Made by a program: the position numbers and the translations under genes. From positions 12,838,960 through 12,902,959 of the forward strand of contig CP154955.1 in assembly GCA_039621445.1 (NCBI GenBank): a stretch of DNA of 64,000 nucleotides. Direction: 5' to 3'. The stretch is from Euglena gracilis. Taxonomy: Eukaryota > Euglenida > Euglenophyceae > Euglenales. The notes beneath the pieces were generated by a model. The model saw nothing but the letters and a program-made list of their open reading frames with translations, was not told the origin of the DNA and ran no database searches. Within the stretch, counting starts at the first letter, position 1; every line of letters starts with the position of its first letter. This document shows positions 1 to 9,884 of the stretch, piece after piece.

Positions 1-525
1 TGGGTTCCTTCACAGGAATGCTTGGCAGACCCCATAAGCAGATGGGAGTCAGACAGGGGGGATTACTCACTGGACCCCCAGCTCTTTCAATGGCTAAGGC
101 AGCATTTCAAAGGTTTCATAAATTTGGAAACAGACTTTTTTGCCTCCCCAGGCAACAAAAAACTGGCCAATTTTGTGGCCAGGTGGCCCCACTGGGAGGC
201 CAGGGCAGTGGATGCCCTCCAATGTCCCCTGGACAACATGGGGGGACTTTATGCAAACCCCCCTTGGTCAATCATTCAGAAATTTCTCCCACGATTGAGA
301 ATGTTTCCCCAGACCAAAGTTTTGATGGTCACCCCCTTTTGGGATTCTGCCACATGGTGGCCCCAATTAATAAAGATGAAAGTGCCAGGGACCCCCTGCC
401 TGAAGATCACCCCTTACAAGGGCATGTTCACCAATTGCAGGGGGGAAAAAATGCCACCCCCTAGATGGCCCCTCCTTTGCATGATTTGCTCAGGAAAATA
501 TTGGAGGGGAACAAATACAGAATAA
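1..525 (+). CDS. Partial DIRS-like retrotransposon polyprotein: RNase H end plus methyltransferase-like tail
   Basis: The frame is open from the left edge of the window to a TAA at 523-525, so the N-terminal part lies outside. Early residues read LADPISRW, as at the end of RNase H in DIRS/Ngaro-type and related reverse transcriptases. A block follows with DFFASPGNKK, VDAL, YANPPW and VTPFWDSATWWPQL. This D-x-FA-S-x-x-N, NPPW, TP-x-W-x-x-x-WWP pattern is the usual domain behind RNase H in tyrosine-recombinase retroelements and resembles Dam-type adenine methyltransferases through the NPPW motif. The following recombinase remains support the family assignment. Whether the segment is still expressed cannot be seen; the next ORF is broken, so the element is probably dead. 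Confidence 0.82.
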   Translation, partial: WVPSQECLADPISRWESDRGDYSLDPQLFQWLRQHFKGFINLETDFFASPGNKKLANFVARWPHWEARAVDALQCPLDNMGGLYANPPWSIIQKFLPRLRMFPQTKVLMVTPFWDSATWWPQLIKMKVPGTPCLKITPYKGMFTNCRGEKMPPPRWPLLCMICSGKYWRGTNTE

Positions 526-1386
526 ATCCATTGAGGATTTCCTGGGGAGAAACCCCAGTTTAAAGCGGTATCAGAGTTCCTTTGCATTATTATGGGTTAT
601 TTTGGACAAAATGGGGATACCCCCCCCTCAAGCCACAGCACTGTAGGCATTACGTGCCTGGGCCTTGGAAAACTGAAATAACTGTACTAAAGCGTCAGCC
701 ACTTGGTCATGCTTTTAATTCCTGGGTTTGGTGGTTTGAGATTCCACACCATGTTGGCCCCTTACAAGAGGCTTTGGAATCAAAATCTGGAAAAATATGG
801 CGCTTTTTGGGATCCCCTCCCAATCCTCCTGGGGCTGGCCCAAGCCCCCTTTCCATCTGATGTATGCACATTGCGCACACAGCTGATTTTTTGCTCCAGA
901 ATTCTCTGTTTATATCGGTCTTCTGATTTGGAGAGAATCAAACGAACCACCAGTGTGTTGGGCAAGGCGCCCTACATTAAAATTAAGCGTAAAGGCCAGA
1001 AATTCCATAAATGGGAGAGAGTTGTTTCACTTCCAAAGTGCCCACAGATAAGTCCCTTTCATTTAATGATGGCTTATGTGGCTGCAACCCGATTTAACGT
1101 AAAGCCTGGGGGTCCCCTTCTGATTTCACTAAAACCCCCCTTCAAAGCCATAAGTGCTGATACCATTGCTTCAAAAACCAAAAATTTTTTATCTCAACAT
1201 GGGGTACCACCCCAGGTGTGGGGGGCACACTCCACCAGAGGGGCTGGAGTTGGTTTGCTCAAAAAATTGGGCCTTTCTGCTCAAGAAGTTTGTGAAATTG
1301 GCCAGTGGAGGGGGGTGGAGGCTTTTACAGCCCACTATCAACGACTTGGTGCCCAAGGTACCCTGGAAAATGCCCTGGCCCCCTAA
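526..1386 (+). pseudogene. Decayed tyrosine recombinase of a DIRS-like retrotransposon
   Basis: The N-terminal core-binding region is readable from about 526 (SIEDFLGRNPSLKRYQSSFA, then LLWVILDKMG) but runs into in-frame stops at 644-646, 674-676 and 716-718. Reading then moves to another frame, open from 703 to 1386. That frame has the catalytic half: YRSSDLERI (first catalytic Arg region), a KIKRKG strand, the H-x-x-R box in AHSTRGAG, a Trp in the second His position (GQWRG), and the nucleophile Tyr in FTAHYQRLG. All catalytic boxes of the YR fold are therefore recognisable, but stops plus a frameshift separate the two halves. In DIRS-like elements this enzyme integrates a circular cDNA. 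Its place directly after the RNase H/methyltransferase-like domain matches DIRS gene order. Confidence 0.85.
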
Positions 1387-1431
1387 TTTCAGTGCACAAT
1401 CTGGCCTCACAAGGGCAAAGTGCGGAGCCCG

Positions 1432-2955
1432 AGGTGTCTCGTACTCCCTCGAGGAAAACCGACCAGGGAGGAAGGGACACCGAGGGCGAAGCACAAAGAC
1501 CTTGTGAGCCCGACCCCCCCACCCGTAAAAGAAAATTTGTCTTCAAAAGCCCTCGGTCAGAAAATGGTGGCCAGGGGGGGCAGAGGGGGGGGACACCCCC
1601 CAGGGACAAGAAGCCACGTCGCCAGGTCGGAGCAGCATCGTCAGCCAACTCCGGCGAGGCGGCACTAAGCGGGGACTCCTAACCCAGCGCAACGAACAAT
1701 AACACAACACCGCCGGCGAGCAAGGCATGGCCTCACAAGGTCTTTGTGCTTCGCCCTCGGTGTCCCTTCCTCCCTGGTCGGTTTTCCTCGAGGGAGTACG
1801 AGCCCAAAACACCGTTCTTGGTCTGAAACCGTGTTTGGGCCGATTTCGAGACTTTAAAAGTCTTAAATCTTCGGCCAAAACACGGTTTCAAACAAGAACA
1901 GTGTTTTGGGCCAAGGTTTTAGGGGGGCCCAGGGGCGACCACGGCGCCTTCGGCGCCGCGGTCCCCGCCCCTGGGCTCCCCCTAACTCTTGGCCCAAACA
2001 CAGTTCTTGACACAGAAAAAGTGTTTGGGGGCGAAGATTTAAGATTTTTAATGTCTCGAAATCGGCCCGAACACAGTTTTTTGCGGTTTTTTTTTTGGTG
2101 TTGAATTTGCGTTGTTTTGCATTTTTTGGGAGTTGCGTTACCACTTTTTTGGCAGATTTGACCCCACCAGTTCCCGAAATTATTAAACTCCCCTAATGGA
2201 AGCACGGGGCCGCTACAACCGCAGGAGCCAAATAAAAGCCACCCACCGCTGAAGGCGGCGGTCCGCTACAAGCGCACCCCCCATTTTGATGGGATTTCTA
2301 AAGGGAAAAAAACGCGCAGGCAGGGTCAAATAGAAGCGTACCCCCGCCGCCGGCGGCGGTCCGCTATAGAAACCTCGGGCTCCGCACTTCGCCATTGTGA
2401 GGCCATGCCTTGCTCACACTTCGCCCTCGGTGTCCCTTCCTCCTGGTCGGCTTGCCTCGAGGGAGCACGAAGCGCACACCCTGCTTCTAGCAGGGGGGGT
2501 TTACTTTTCGAAAGCAATTTTTTCTTTTTTTGACATGTTTTCTTCCACCGAATAACAAAACAAAATGCATGGCGAAAATGAGCGCATTCGGCAAAGCAGG
2601 CACTCAACCCAGAAAACGATGTTAGGCATATTTGCTCCGACCATGATCCAAAAAAAATCTCTGGTCACAAACAAGGCAAACAGACAGCACGGGCCCCCCG
2701 CTTGAACGACCCAAAAAGGAGGAAAAACGATATCAGAACGCCTTTTTTGCTTCGCTCTAAGTGTCCCTTCCTCCCTGGTCGGTTTTCCTCGCCAGAGTTC
2801 GGGACACATGGAGCAGATCAAATTTCGAGAGCAAAACCCTCGCCACAACTATTTCCTCTGTTCGGCACAGATTTCCGCCTTTCAAAAGGTCTTTGTGCTT
2901 CGCCAGTGGTGTCCCTGCCTCCCTGGTCGGTTTGCCTCGAAGGGGTGCGAGTTGG
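1432..2955. repeat. Dispersed repeat of about 75 bp, five copies in both orientations
   Basis: The unit contains GTGCTTCGCCCTCGGTGTC followed by a CCTCCCTGGTCGG block and CCTCGAGGGAGTACGAG. Copies lie at about 1432-1510 (inverted), 1733-1810, 2403-2480, 2748-2812 and 2886-2955. The first two are almost identical and form an inverted pair; the last two are more diverged and lie beyond the likely retroelement end. Confidence 0.75.
1802..1975. repeat. Nested foldback sequences in the retroelement tail
   Basis: The stretch 1802-1917 begins GCCCAAAACACCGTTCTTG and ends with its approximate reverse complement (CAAGAACAGTGTTTTGGGC), with a further internal pairing of AAACCGTGTTTGGGCC and GGCCAAAACACGGTTT. 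A second palindrome follows at about 1924-1977, centred on GGCGCCTTCGGCGCC and flanked by GCCCAGGGGCG and CGCCCCTGGGC. Confidence 0.75.
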
Positions 2956-3009
2956 CCCGGCCAGGGTGTCGTCGTTTTTTTCGGCGGAAAGGGCAAGCAA
3001 AGACAGGAC

Positions 3010-4205
3010 ACTCGGACCGAAGGCTAGGCTTTCCGTTTCCGGCCAGAGAGGCGGAGTTCGGTGACTTTCGGGGACTTTCAAAGAACCTTTGGCAGCCAAT
3101 CATGCTTTTCTCAAGGGCGCAATTCCCATTTTGTGCACGGACCTCTTTCAGCGCACTGAAATGCCGTCATTTTTCAATGGGAACTTAGCTCTGTGCGCAA
3201 AGGTGCCGTTGTTGTCTCCACTGGGGGAGGGGGACGGTTTACCCCAGGTGCGTTTGTTCCGACGACCAGCCTCCAGAGCAGGGGGGGGGAGGAGATGGTG
3301 GCCGATTTTTTCCGGCACAAAGCGGAAGGCAAAGCAAAAATAGAGCGCAAAAATTTTATTCAGAAAGCGCGAGGAGTGAAAATGAGTGTGGTTTGGGGGG
3401 GGCAAAAGCCATGACGTGAGACACCGCTTTCCTTTGAAACTGCGACCTTTGTTTCGTGAGTCTTTTTCAGTGGACAAATGGTGTTGAATCGACGAGGGTA
3501 GCGCGGCTCGGGTGGTTGTTTTTCTCGTTGCTCAACGCACCTGGCCAGGCTACCGGGGTTGTGCTGAGTGGAAGTGCTTGGGGCTTAAACTGTGGTATTC
3601 CACCCCCCAGGCTTCTTTTCAAGACCCCCGGCGAAGGGGGGAGTCCCCCCCACCCACCCAGGGTGGCGCGGGACCCTGCTAAGGGCAGGTACCCTAAAAA
3701 CAAAACCACACCCACAAGCCTTAAGGCAATCCACTAAAAAATCAAAAAAAACTTGTTACCCACTTCCCAAAACCGGTGGTGGGTTTGGAACTCCACCTGA
3801 ACCCTCTGTGGGCTCCTTTTATCGAACTTTGGTCTCCCTCCTGCCCCATTTTCAGTCAAAAAAAATGGGGGGAGCGTTGATTTTGGGAAGCAAAACGTTT
3901 TTTCACAATCGCCCAACCATGTCGGTGTACGGGAGGGATCATACCCACCCACCCTCACGTTTTTCCTTACGGAGACGGTTGAAAACCGAAAACAAGGGGG
4001 GACACTGGGGTCACATGAACCCGGTCAAAAAGACTGAGTAATTTTGCCAAATATGGAGAAATTCTTCAAAGTGGAAAATAAAATATTTCTGACTTGCCCC
4101 AAATCCTGAACATCAAAAAAATTCACAAAAGTTTGAATTTCCTTTGATTACGAGCAGAGAATTGAAGGAGCAAGGAACTCTTCCTGCAGGTGACGGCCAG
4201 CATCA
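3010..4205. other. Gene-free stretch between retroelement remains and RPL15
   Basis: No ORF here shows a recognisable domain or consistent splice signals. The sequence has mixed composition with scattered G and C tracts. The part next to 4206 should contain the RPL15 3' UTR on the minus strand; no polyadenylation signal was assigned with confidence. Confidence 0.5.
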
Positions 4206-4979
4206 TCAGCGGTATCTCCAGAACTTGACCAAGTTGCGGCGCTTCCAGTTAGCCCGCACTGAAGGGCGTGCTTTGGTCGCCCGGTGGCCCTTGTGCCTCA
4301 AACCACGGTGCTTCCTTCCTGCACTGGTGACACCACGTGCTTCACGGTGCTTCTGGCGAGGCTTGCAGATCCAGTTGATTTCCGGATCACTGCGAATGGC
4401 CTTGTGCATGGGGTCCACCAGGATCACTTCAAAATACTTGTAGATTGCATCCTGGAGACAAAGAAAAAGATTGTGACAAAGAAGCTGAAGGTTCATCACA
4501 CCGCATTCACCCAGTAGCTGTTCAGCACTCGCAGACCACCACAGTGCTTTCCCACACGTCCCTCAGCAATGACACGCATGTTCTTTGCATTCATCAAGTG
4601 GTTGACACCAGCCGTCTTCGGCTTCCCATAGCAAATACCCTTGGGCACTGGGCGCTTCCGCCCTCCGCGACGGACTCGCACACGCCAAATCACGTACCCA
4701 GGCTTCCTCTTGTAACCCAGGCGGCGCGCCTTGTCTGTCCGAGTTGGCCTGGGCAGACTGCAAGGAAAAAATTCAAATAGTTCAGAAAAATTCAGCTCAG
4801 GAAAATCTTCACACCGAACCATGCGATGAGAATGACGATATTCCCAGGCACGAATTCTCTGAGTGAACCTCATCACATCGCTCTGCTTTTTGTTCCACAC
4901 AAACTGCATATAAGTGTAGACACCTGATGATGATTATTTTCAATATGCCATTTTCAATTGTGATCAGTGGCATACCCAT
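4206..4979 (-). CDS. RPL15: 60S ribosomal protein L15 (eL15), four exons
   Basis: Structural protein of the large cytosolic ribosomal subunit. Minus-strand exons are 4979-4976, 4923-4815, 4757-4502 and 4451-4206, joined by GT-AG introns of 52, 57 and 50 bp with donors GTATGCC, GTGTGAAG and GTGTGATG. The spliced CDS is 615 nt, giving 204 residues plus stop, exactly the length of human RPL15. Diagnostic stretches are [78 protein letters not shown] and the basic C-terminus [16 protein letters not shown]. The start is chosen because exon 1 carries only ATGG, completing M-G-V-Y-T-Y-M-Q as in the family (M-G-A-Y-K-Y-I-Q). All phases agree and no stop interrupts the CDS. The gene looks functional, an isolated host gene among repeats. 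Confidence 0.97.
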
Positions 4980-5450
4980 TGTCGGGGACCTGTTAGGACC
5001 TCTGCCCTGCGGAGTTCCTAATTGCTCACCGGTATTCTTAACGCAGGGGGAACAGTGCTGCCTGCCGTGAACAGGGGAACACGCACACCTCCTCTCCTTA
5101 TTACTATGAGGATACAGGAATTTCAGCCACATGAATACAACGACCTCGCCTTGGGCATCCTTCATTGATAATTAATCAATGCCCTTCTTTCACCACACAA
5201 ACCTTATGGCCTTAAGACTGCCGACATATTTCTGAAGATTCACATTACTCGGACTTTTGAAGATACCCAACGCAATTCAGGGGCACTCCCATGGACAAGG
5301 AACAAAAAATCTCACAAGCGACGAAGTTATGTGACGAAAACGGGCGATACCTTTGAAATGGAAATCGGTTGACATAAACGGGCGTCGTCTTGGAAATCGA
5401 CTGACATAAACAATTTTTGAACTTGAAATTTGCTTATATCAGAAAAGTTA
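4980..5450 (-). promoter_or_regulatory. RPL15 upstream region, no core element assigned
   Basis: This is the 5' flank of RPL15 on the minus strand and must contain its 5' UTR and promoter. I see no convincing TATA box, initiator or pyrimidine-rich 5' end that would fix the transcription start. The stretch has balanced composition and few long G tracts, unlike the repeat-dense sequence beyond 5460. Confidence 0.35.
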
Positions 5451-5459
5451 AAAATGAAG

Positions 5460-5640
5460 GAGGTTCGACACATCTGACGAGGACCCTCTACCGCCGGGGG
5501 GGGACCCATTTTGCCATGCCTGGGATGGGGATAGCCGGAGCAGAGCCGATTTTTCGCAAAGGAAATTTCATTGGTGTGGTTCGACATGCCGTGCCGAGGG
5601 GTCGACCCCGATGTGGAAAGATCCGTTCCATTGGAGACTA
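5460..5640 (+). repeat. Dispersed repeat R1, copy 1 (GAGGTTCGACAC family)
   Basis: Starts with GGAGGTTCGACACATCTGA, then GAGGACCCT, a G tract and CCATTTTGCCATGCC, later GGTGTGGTTCGACATGC. Related copies are at about 7275-7500 and 17553-17660, the last close to the left end of the large duplication. Confidence 0.7.
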
Positions 5641-5842
5641 GATGCAGCGGGGGGGGCTGAGGGGGGGGGTAGAAGTGGGGGGTCGGGGGGGGGGGGTGGC
5701 TGCCCCCCCGAGATTTTGGAAATAAATTTTTTTGAGAATTGTGTAATTTACTCACCACATTTTTTGTGCCTTTCAATTTCTCACATCAAAAACTCATTTT
5801 TTTATTGAACTTTTGGGTCTTGTTGCTGTTGGACGTCACTAC

Positions 5843-6245
5843 CGTCTCGCCGCCCTTCAGCGGCCAAAAAAGTCCAGTTCTCATGGGTCGGAGGGGGCGA
5901 AAATCTTTCCCCCCTTTTTTTAAATTGGGGTGTTGTTTGTGAATATCTCCACTACCGTCTCACCGCCCTTCGGGCGGCAACAGGAAACACCTTGACTTCA
6001 AAATTTCTAACAGTACACCATTGCTTTTGCAAATTTGGCTCTTTTTTTGGGAAGAAATGTATTGCCGTCCAGCCGCCCTTCGGGCGGCAATACATTTTTT
6101 TGTTTCATACAAAATAGCTCGGAGGTGGCGGGTTTTGGGAGGCAACTCTCCATTTGTGCCATGATGTCAAAAATTTCCACATTTTTTGTCACATTCAATG
6201 CCATTTTCAAAAAGGCCCTTCCGTCTCGCCGCCCTTCGGGCGGCA
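5843..6245. repeat. Four spaced GCCGCCCTTCGGGCGGC hairpins
   Basis: A perfect or near-perfect hairpin with TTCG loop, usually preceded by CCGTCTCGCC or a variant, occurs at about 5843-5872 (degraded), 5951-5981, 6065-6092 and 6221-6246, spaced by about 110-160 bp of unrelated AT-rich sequence. A stable C(UUCG)G-type tetraloop would form if transcribed. Confidence 0.85.
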
Positions 6246-6309
6246 GGAAAAAAAACAATGGTTTTATCAGGCATTGTCAAGGATCTCGCCCCCCCCTGAG
6301 AAAAAATTA

Positions 6310-6395
6310 CTTCCACACCCCTGGGGGGGGGGGCGACAAGCGGCCGCGCGGCCGGGGGCGCGGCCGCGCGGCCGGGGGGAGGGGGGGTCCAAGGG
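6310..6395. repeat. GC-rich palindromic cluster of GCGGCCGCGCGGCC units
   Basis: Two adjacent GCGGCCGCGCGGCCGGG units sit between poly-G tracts. Each is self-complementary, so the segment can form compact hairpins. No coding potential. Confidence 0.75.
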
Positions 6396-6471
6396 CGGCC
6401 AGAACCATTTCACGTTTTTCTGTACAAGGGAGGTTAGGCAGGGGTGGGGGGGAGGGCTGTGGACCGCTCCC

Positions 6472-6956
6472 CTCGGTGAAGTTCACCGGTGAACATTCAC
6501 GGGGGGGAGGGGGGGTACCCCAGTGAACTTTAACGGTGAAGTTCACCAGTGAACTTCACCGTTTAGCGGGGGGGGGGCGGTGCCAGGGGGGGGGCGATGA
6601 CGGGGGGGGGGTGCGCGCAAAAGTGTACTTCGGGCAAACAACAACACTTCCCCGTTTTTCTTGCTTAGGGTGGATCATTTGGGCTGCGTACAACCAGTTA
6701 ATTCATTCATTCAAGTGGTATTTTGTGCAACCACACAAAAGATCACATTCTGCATTTTCAAGGAATTTTTTCGCGGTGTAATTCCTCGCCACAATTTTTG
6801 GTGGGAGTGGTTAGCATTTGTTGACGAACTGTGCAGTTCACCGGTGAAGTTCACCGGTGAACTTCACCCCGTTTGAAACTTCACCGGGGAGGTCGCGGAC
6901 CCCCCCTCTGCCTAACCCATCGGTGAACTTCACCGGTGAAGTTCACCGGACTTCAC
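6472..6956. repeat. Clusters of the palindrome TTCACCGGTGAA
   Basis: GTGAAGTTCACCGGTGAAC and close variants occur repeatedly at 6476-6560 and again at 6832-6956. The units are self-complementary and also occur in alternating orientation, so longer foldbacks are possible. Between the clusters, 6561-6830 holds G tracts and ordinary non-coding sequence. Confidence 0.85.
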
Positions 6957-7269
6957 CATAGGGGGGGGGGTCAAAACCCCCCTGGAACCCCCACTGGAAA
7001 AAAATGTTTTCGATTTTGGTCACAACTTGCCATCGCCATTTTGCAGTGAACATTGGCCAATTGTGGAAACTGGAGAGCTTCAAAGTCCCTCCCCGTTGAT
7101 TCCCCCTGAAACTGCTAACTAAGACTAAGTTCGCATATCGGCATTCATTGGTGTTCACATACAGGGCTTCATTTTTTGCAAATGTACCCCCGAATGGGAT
7201 TTGGGTGGGTTTGTCATTTTCCTTTATACTGAATGAAAATTTTTTGGAGGGGGGGCTTAAAAACTTTTT

Positions 7270-7500
7270 CAGAGGGGGGAGGTTCGGCACGTATGATGAG
7301 GACCCTCAGCCACCAGGGGGGGGTCCCTATTTTGCCGTGTCGAGGGGGACCCCAGGGGGTCCACCATGGCCGATAGCTGGAATTTCCCAAAGGAAAATTC
7401 ATTGGTATGGTTAGGCATGTTGTGATGAGGGGGTAGGCTGACCAGGGGGGGGGGTCCCCATTTTGCCGTGCCGAGGGGGTCCGACTACCGGGGGGGGGCA
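7270..7500 (+). repeat. Dispersed repeat R1, copy 2, with an internal second unit
   Basis: GAGGTTCGGCACGTATGATG, GAGGACCCTC and TATTTTGCCGTG follow the same order as at 5460. A second partial unit (CCCCATTTTGCCGTGCCGAG) begins at about 7455. The preceding 7235-7275 carries GGGGGGGCTTAAA and TTTTTCAGAGGGGGG, resembling the subterminal motif of the foldback elements at 14.6-17.4 kb. Confidence 0.65.
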
Positions 7501-7510
7501 TACTTGTAGT

Positions 7511-7900
7511 TACCATGCCCCCCCCCTTTACTGTTCCCCCCCCTACTGTTCCCATTGGGGGGACGGGAACAGTACAGTGTCATAGCACTTTTTGTAAAGG
7601 ATTCTTGGAACACAAAGCAAAAAAGGGAATTTTTTGGTCGGTTTTTAGGTGCTTTCCATCCCACCAAAATCCAACCTAATGCCAAAATGGATGTTGTGGA
7701 GGTGCAATTTTCAAGCATGTAAACCTAAAAAGCTTCATTTTGGCATTTTAGGTGGCCTTTTGGGTCTAACTTGGTTGGTTGGTTCATGGCCCATGGGAAC
7801 AGTAAGGGGGGGGGAGCTTGTACTGTTCCCCCCCCTTATTGTTCCCATGGACGCAAAAGGGGGCCACGGGACGGGAACAGTAAGGGGGGGGGGCATGGTG
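7511..7900. mobile_element. Non-autonomous element of about 390 bp with poly-C-containing terminal inverted repeats
   Basis: Left terminus: ACCATGC, a C tract, TTTACTGTTCCC. Right terminus: GGGAACAGTA, a G tract, GCATGGT, the reverse complement with small differences. Internal copies of the same word occur at 7540-7574 and in a near-perfect hairpin at 7791-7851 (CCATGGGAACAGTAAGGGG paired with its complement). No ORF; a clear target-site duplication was not found. Confidence 0.7.
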
Positions 7901-7904
7901 CGCC

Positions 7905-8435
7905 GCGGCATGAGCGGCGCAAAAAAATTTTTTCCGCGGTGGTCGCGGCGCACAGAAAGATTTTTGCCGCGGCTGTCGCGGCACAAACAAAATTTTTTGC
8001 CGCGGTGGTCGCGGCGCAAGGGGAAAAATTTTCCGCGGTGGTTGCGGCACAAAAAATTTTCTGCACGGAGCTCAAGAACGTATTGGCAGCAACACAACAC
8101 CCAACATTTTTTGGTGGAAACAATTAGATTGATAGATGGTGAAAGCTGATCTGCGAAAACAAACAAGAACACTTGCACAAAAGTTCACGCCATGGTCGAG
8201 AAAGTATCAAAGAGTCCAGGCAAGGGATGGAGCCGAAAGGAAGTAATTTAAAAAGACAATTGCCGTGGCGGTCGCGACACAAACTACAAAAGTTTCCGCG
8301 GTGGTCGCGGCGCACACATAAACCAGTGCCGTGGCATTCGCCGCGCACAGAAAAAATTTTGCCGCGACGCTACCGGTTACAAAAAAATTTTTTCCGCGGT
8401 GGTCGCGGCGCACGGAAGCAATTTTTCCGGTCGCA
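7905..8435. repeat. Tandem CCGCGGTGGTCGCGGCGCA repeats, two blocks
   Basis: Units of about 35-42 bp consist of an A/T tract (AAAAAATTTTTT type) plus CCGCGGTGGTCGCGGCGCA. Block one is 7905-8070 with about five units; block two is 8260-8430 with about five more diverged units. The intervening 190 bp is unrelated. The unit includes the palindrome CCGCGG and oligo-A/oligo-T stretches that can pair. Confidence 0.8.
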
Positions 8436-8524
8436 CTAACTGCAAGTATGGGGGGGGTGGGCTGCCGATCCTCCGGGGGGGGGGGGGGGGGACTTAAAAT
8501 TGGTGGATGGCCGCTAGGCCATCA

Positions 8525-8700
8525 CCAACAGCGTTCCGGATTTTGGCCAGGCACATTTTTTTGGTCGACCAAAGGAAAGTCACATACAAAATTGGGTGAC
8601 AGCAAAGAAAACGTGTGGGGCAGTTGGGCCACAGTTCCCCCCCCGCGTCCCCCCCCGCGTCCCCCCCCCCCCCGCGTTTCGAACCAACCCCAGTTTTTCA
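8525..8700 (+). repeat. Dispersed repeat R2, copy 1 (GGTCGACCAAAGGAAAG family)
   Basis: Shares GCACATTTTT, GGTCGACCAAAGGAAAG, AAAGAAAAC, TTGGGCCACAGTTCCCC and a terminal run of short words between C tracts with copies at about 18000-18175 and 38320-38505 (the copy-2 version). The word between C tracts is GCGT here and GTGACC in the other copies. Confidence 0.8.
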
Positions 8701-8837
8701 TGTCAAAATTTTTTCAAATGATCTCCATTTCGGATAGAATGGGGGTTAGGCGTGCCGCTCCGGGGGGTCCGAGACCCCCCCGCCCCCCGCGCAGCCCCTG
8801 CGCGGCTGCTCACGGCTCATTGCGGGATTGATGATGG

Positions 8838-8892
8838 ATTTTTTGGTGGTCGCTGGCGACTGGTCGTCAGCGACTAGTCGCTAGCGACCAAA
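8838..8892. repeat. GTCGCTAGCGAC-type palindrome cluster
   Basis: GGTCGCTGGCGACTGGTCGT, then CGACTAGTCGCTAGCGACC, forms overlapping palindromes. A cleaner version lies at 14038-14098, where TAGCGACTAGTCGCTAGCGA is followed by a spaced GGTCGCTAGCGACC. Confidence 0.85.
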
Positions 8893-9109
8893 ATGACCAA
8901 AGTCTACTGCTTGATCTCCAAGGTAACCCGCGATTGTTCATAATTCTCATAAATAGAAACACCGAAAATTTTCCAGGAAATTCATTTTTTTTCCAAATGA
9001 CAAATGTAAAAACTTTTTTCAAGCAACGACATACCTCACCATACCTTACTAGTTAGTGACCCTCTAGAAGGGAAATTGGGCCAGGGTGACCGCAAGGGGG
9101 GTGACTCGG

Positions 9110-9345
9110 GGGGGGGGGGGTGACTATCTTTCTCGTGCCTTTGGGGGTGGGCCGGGTCACGGGGGGGTCACGGGGGGGTCACGGGGGGGATATGGCCTCC
9201 TCTTCAATGTTTCCGGCTTCCGCGACATTTGAAAAAAAAAATACTGAAAGCAGTTGTGATTGAAGCACGTGCGTTTGCGGACCCCAAAATCGGGGGGTGT
9301 TCAAATCCGGGTCACGGGGGGGGGTCACGGGGGGGGGGGTCACGG
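9110..9345. repeat. Tandem GGTCAC plus G-tract repeats
   Basis: Three consecutive GGTCACGGGGGGG units at about 9155-9190 and three more at 9310-9345, separated by ordinary sequence. The reverse complement, CCCGTGACC between C tracts, occurs at 18112-18150. Confidence 0.85.
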
Positions 9346-9587
9346 GGACGACACCCCCTTTGGCTCACACCGCAATGTTGTCTGCTTCAGTTTGCCAACG
9401 AAAGGCGGTTGGGGGGCAGGGGGCGGTGATTTTGCATTGTGGGCCGCTTCTAAATTGTGCATGTTAGCCCCCCCAAAAAAACAAATGAAAAGCAATCCAA
9501 CATTTGGAGCAAAAAAGCCTCACGAGCATGATTTCTGGGGATTTTAGCACCATTTTAAAATCCACCAAAAAAATTGCAAGAAACTGG

Positions 9588-9805
9588 GGGGGGCCTACGG
9601 CCTCCTGCGGGGGGGGGGGTGTAGGTCCGCCCCCCCCCCGGCCCCCCGCCCAAAATAACAAAATCCCCTTGTTTGTGCAAAATAAGGAAGGCCAAATCGC
9701 CCTCCCCAATGAACCCCGATATGCGAACAGAGTCGCCTACGGCCTCCTCCGGGGGAGGCTGCCCTCCCCGGACAAACTCCCGCCCAAAATAACAAAATCC
9801 CCTTG
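9588..9805. repeat. G/C-tract hairpin repeats with AACAAAATCCCC, block A
   Basis: Each unit reads GGCCTACGGCCTCCTCCGG, a G tract, CTGCC, a C tract, GCCCAAAATAACAAAATCCC, CTTGTGTGTGCAAAATAAGG and CCCCGATATGCGAA. Two units stand here. Further blocks of the family are at 12545-12840, 13630-13820, 16320-16690 and, in a diverged subfamily, 15015-15480. Confidence 0.85.
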
Positions 9806-9880
9806 TACCATGCCCCCCCCCCCATATAAGACCCCCCCTCGGGAGCCAAAATCCCAGGGGGGGGTCTTATATGGGGGGGT
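9806..9880. repeat. G-tract palindrome with word CATATAAGACC
   Basis: C tract, CATATAAGACC, C tract, an 18-nt spacer containing TCGGGAGCCAAAATCCCA, then the exact reverse complement of the left arm including GGTCTTATATG and a G tract. A near-perfect hairpin with arms of about 21 nt, and one member of the word-plus-tract family described under findings. Confidence 0.85.
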
Positions 9881-9884
9881 CGGT

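Larger units (their letters stand above)
1..2480 (+). mobile_element. 3' part of a DIRS-like (tyrosine recombinase) retrotransposon with inverted-repeat tail
   Basis: Two adjacent coding remnants (RNase H/methyltransferase-like, then tyrosine recombinase) are followed by about 1 kb of non-coding sequence rich in inverted repeats. A segment at 1403-1437 (GGCCTCACAAGGGCAAAG and on) recurs inverted at 2362-2402, and a repeat of about 75 bp at 1432-1510 recurs inverted at 1733-1810 and again at 2403-2480. Inverted termini and internal complementary segments instead of LTRs are typical of DIRS elements. The left end lies outside the window and no target-site duplication can be defined, as expected for YR elements. 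The right boundary is approximate. Confidence 0.65.

Noticed and set aside
1325-1878. Overlapping 100-codon frames on both strands after the recombinase
   Set aside because: They lie in the inverted repeats of about 75 bp of the retroelement tail and mirror each other.
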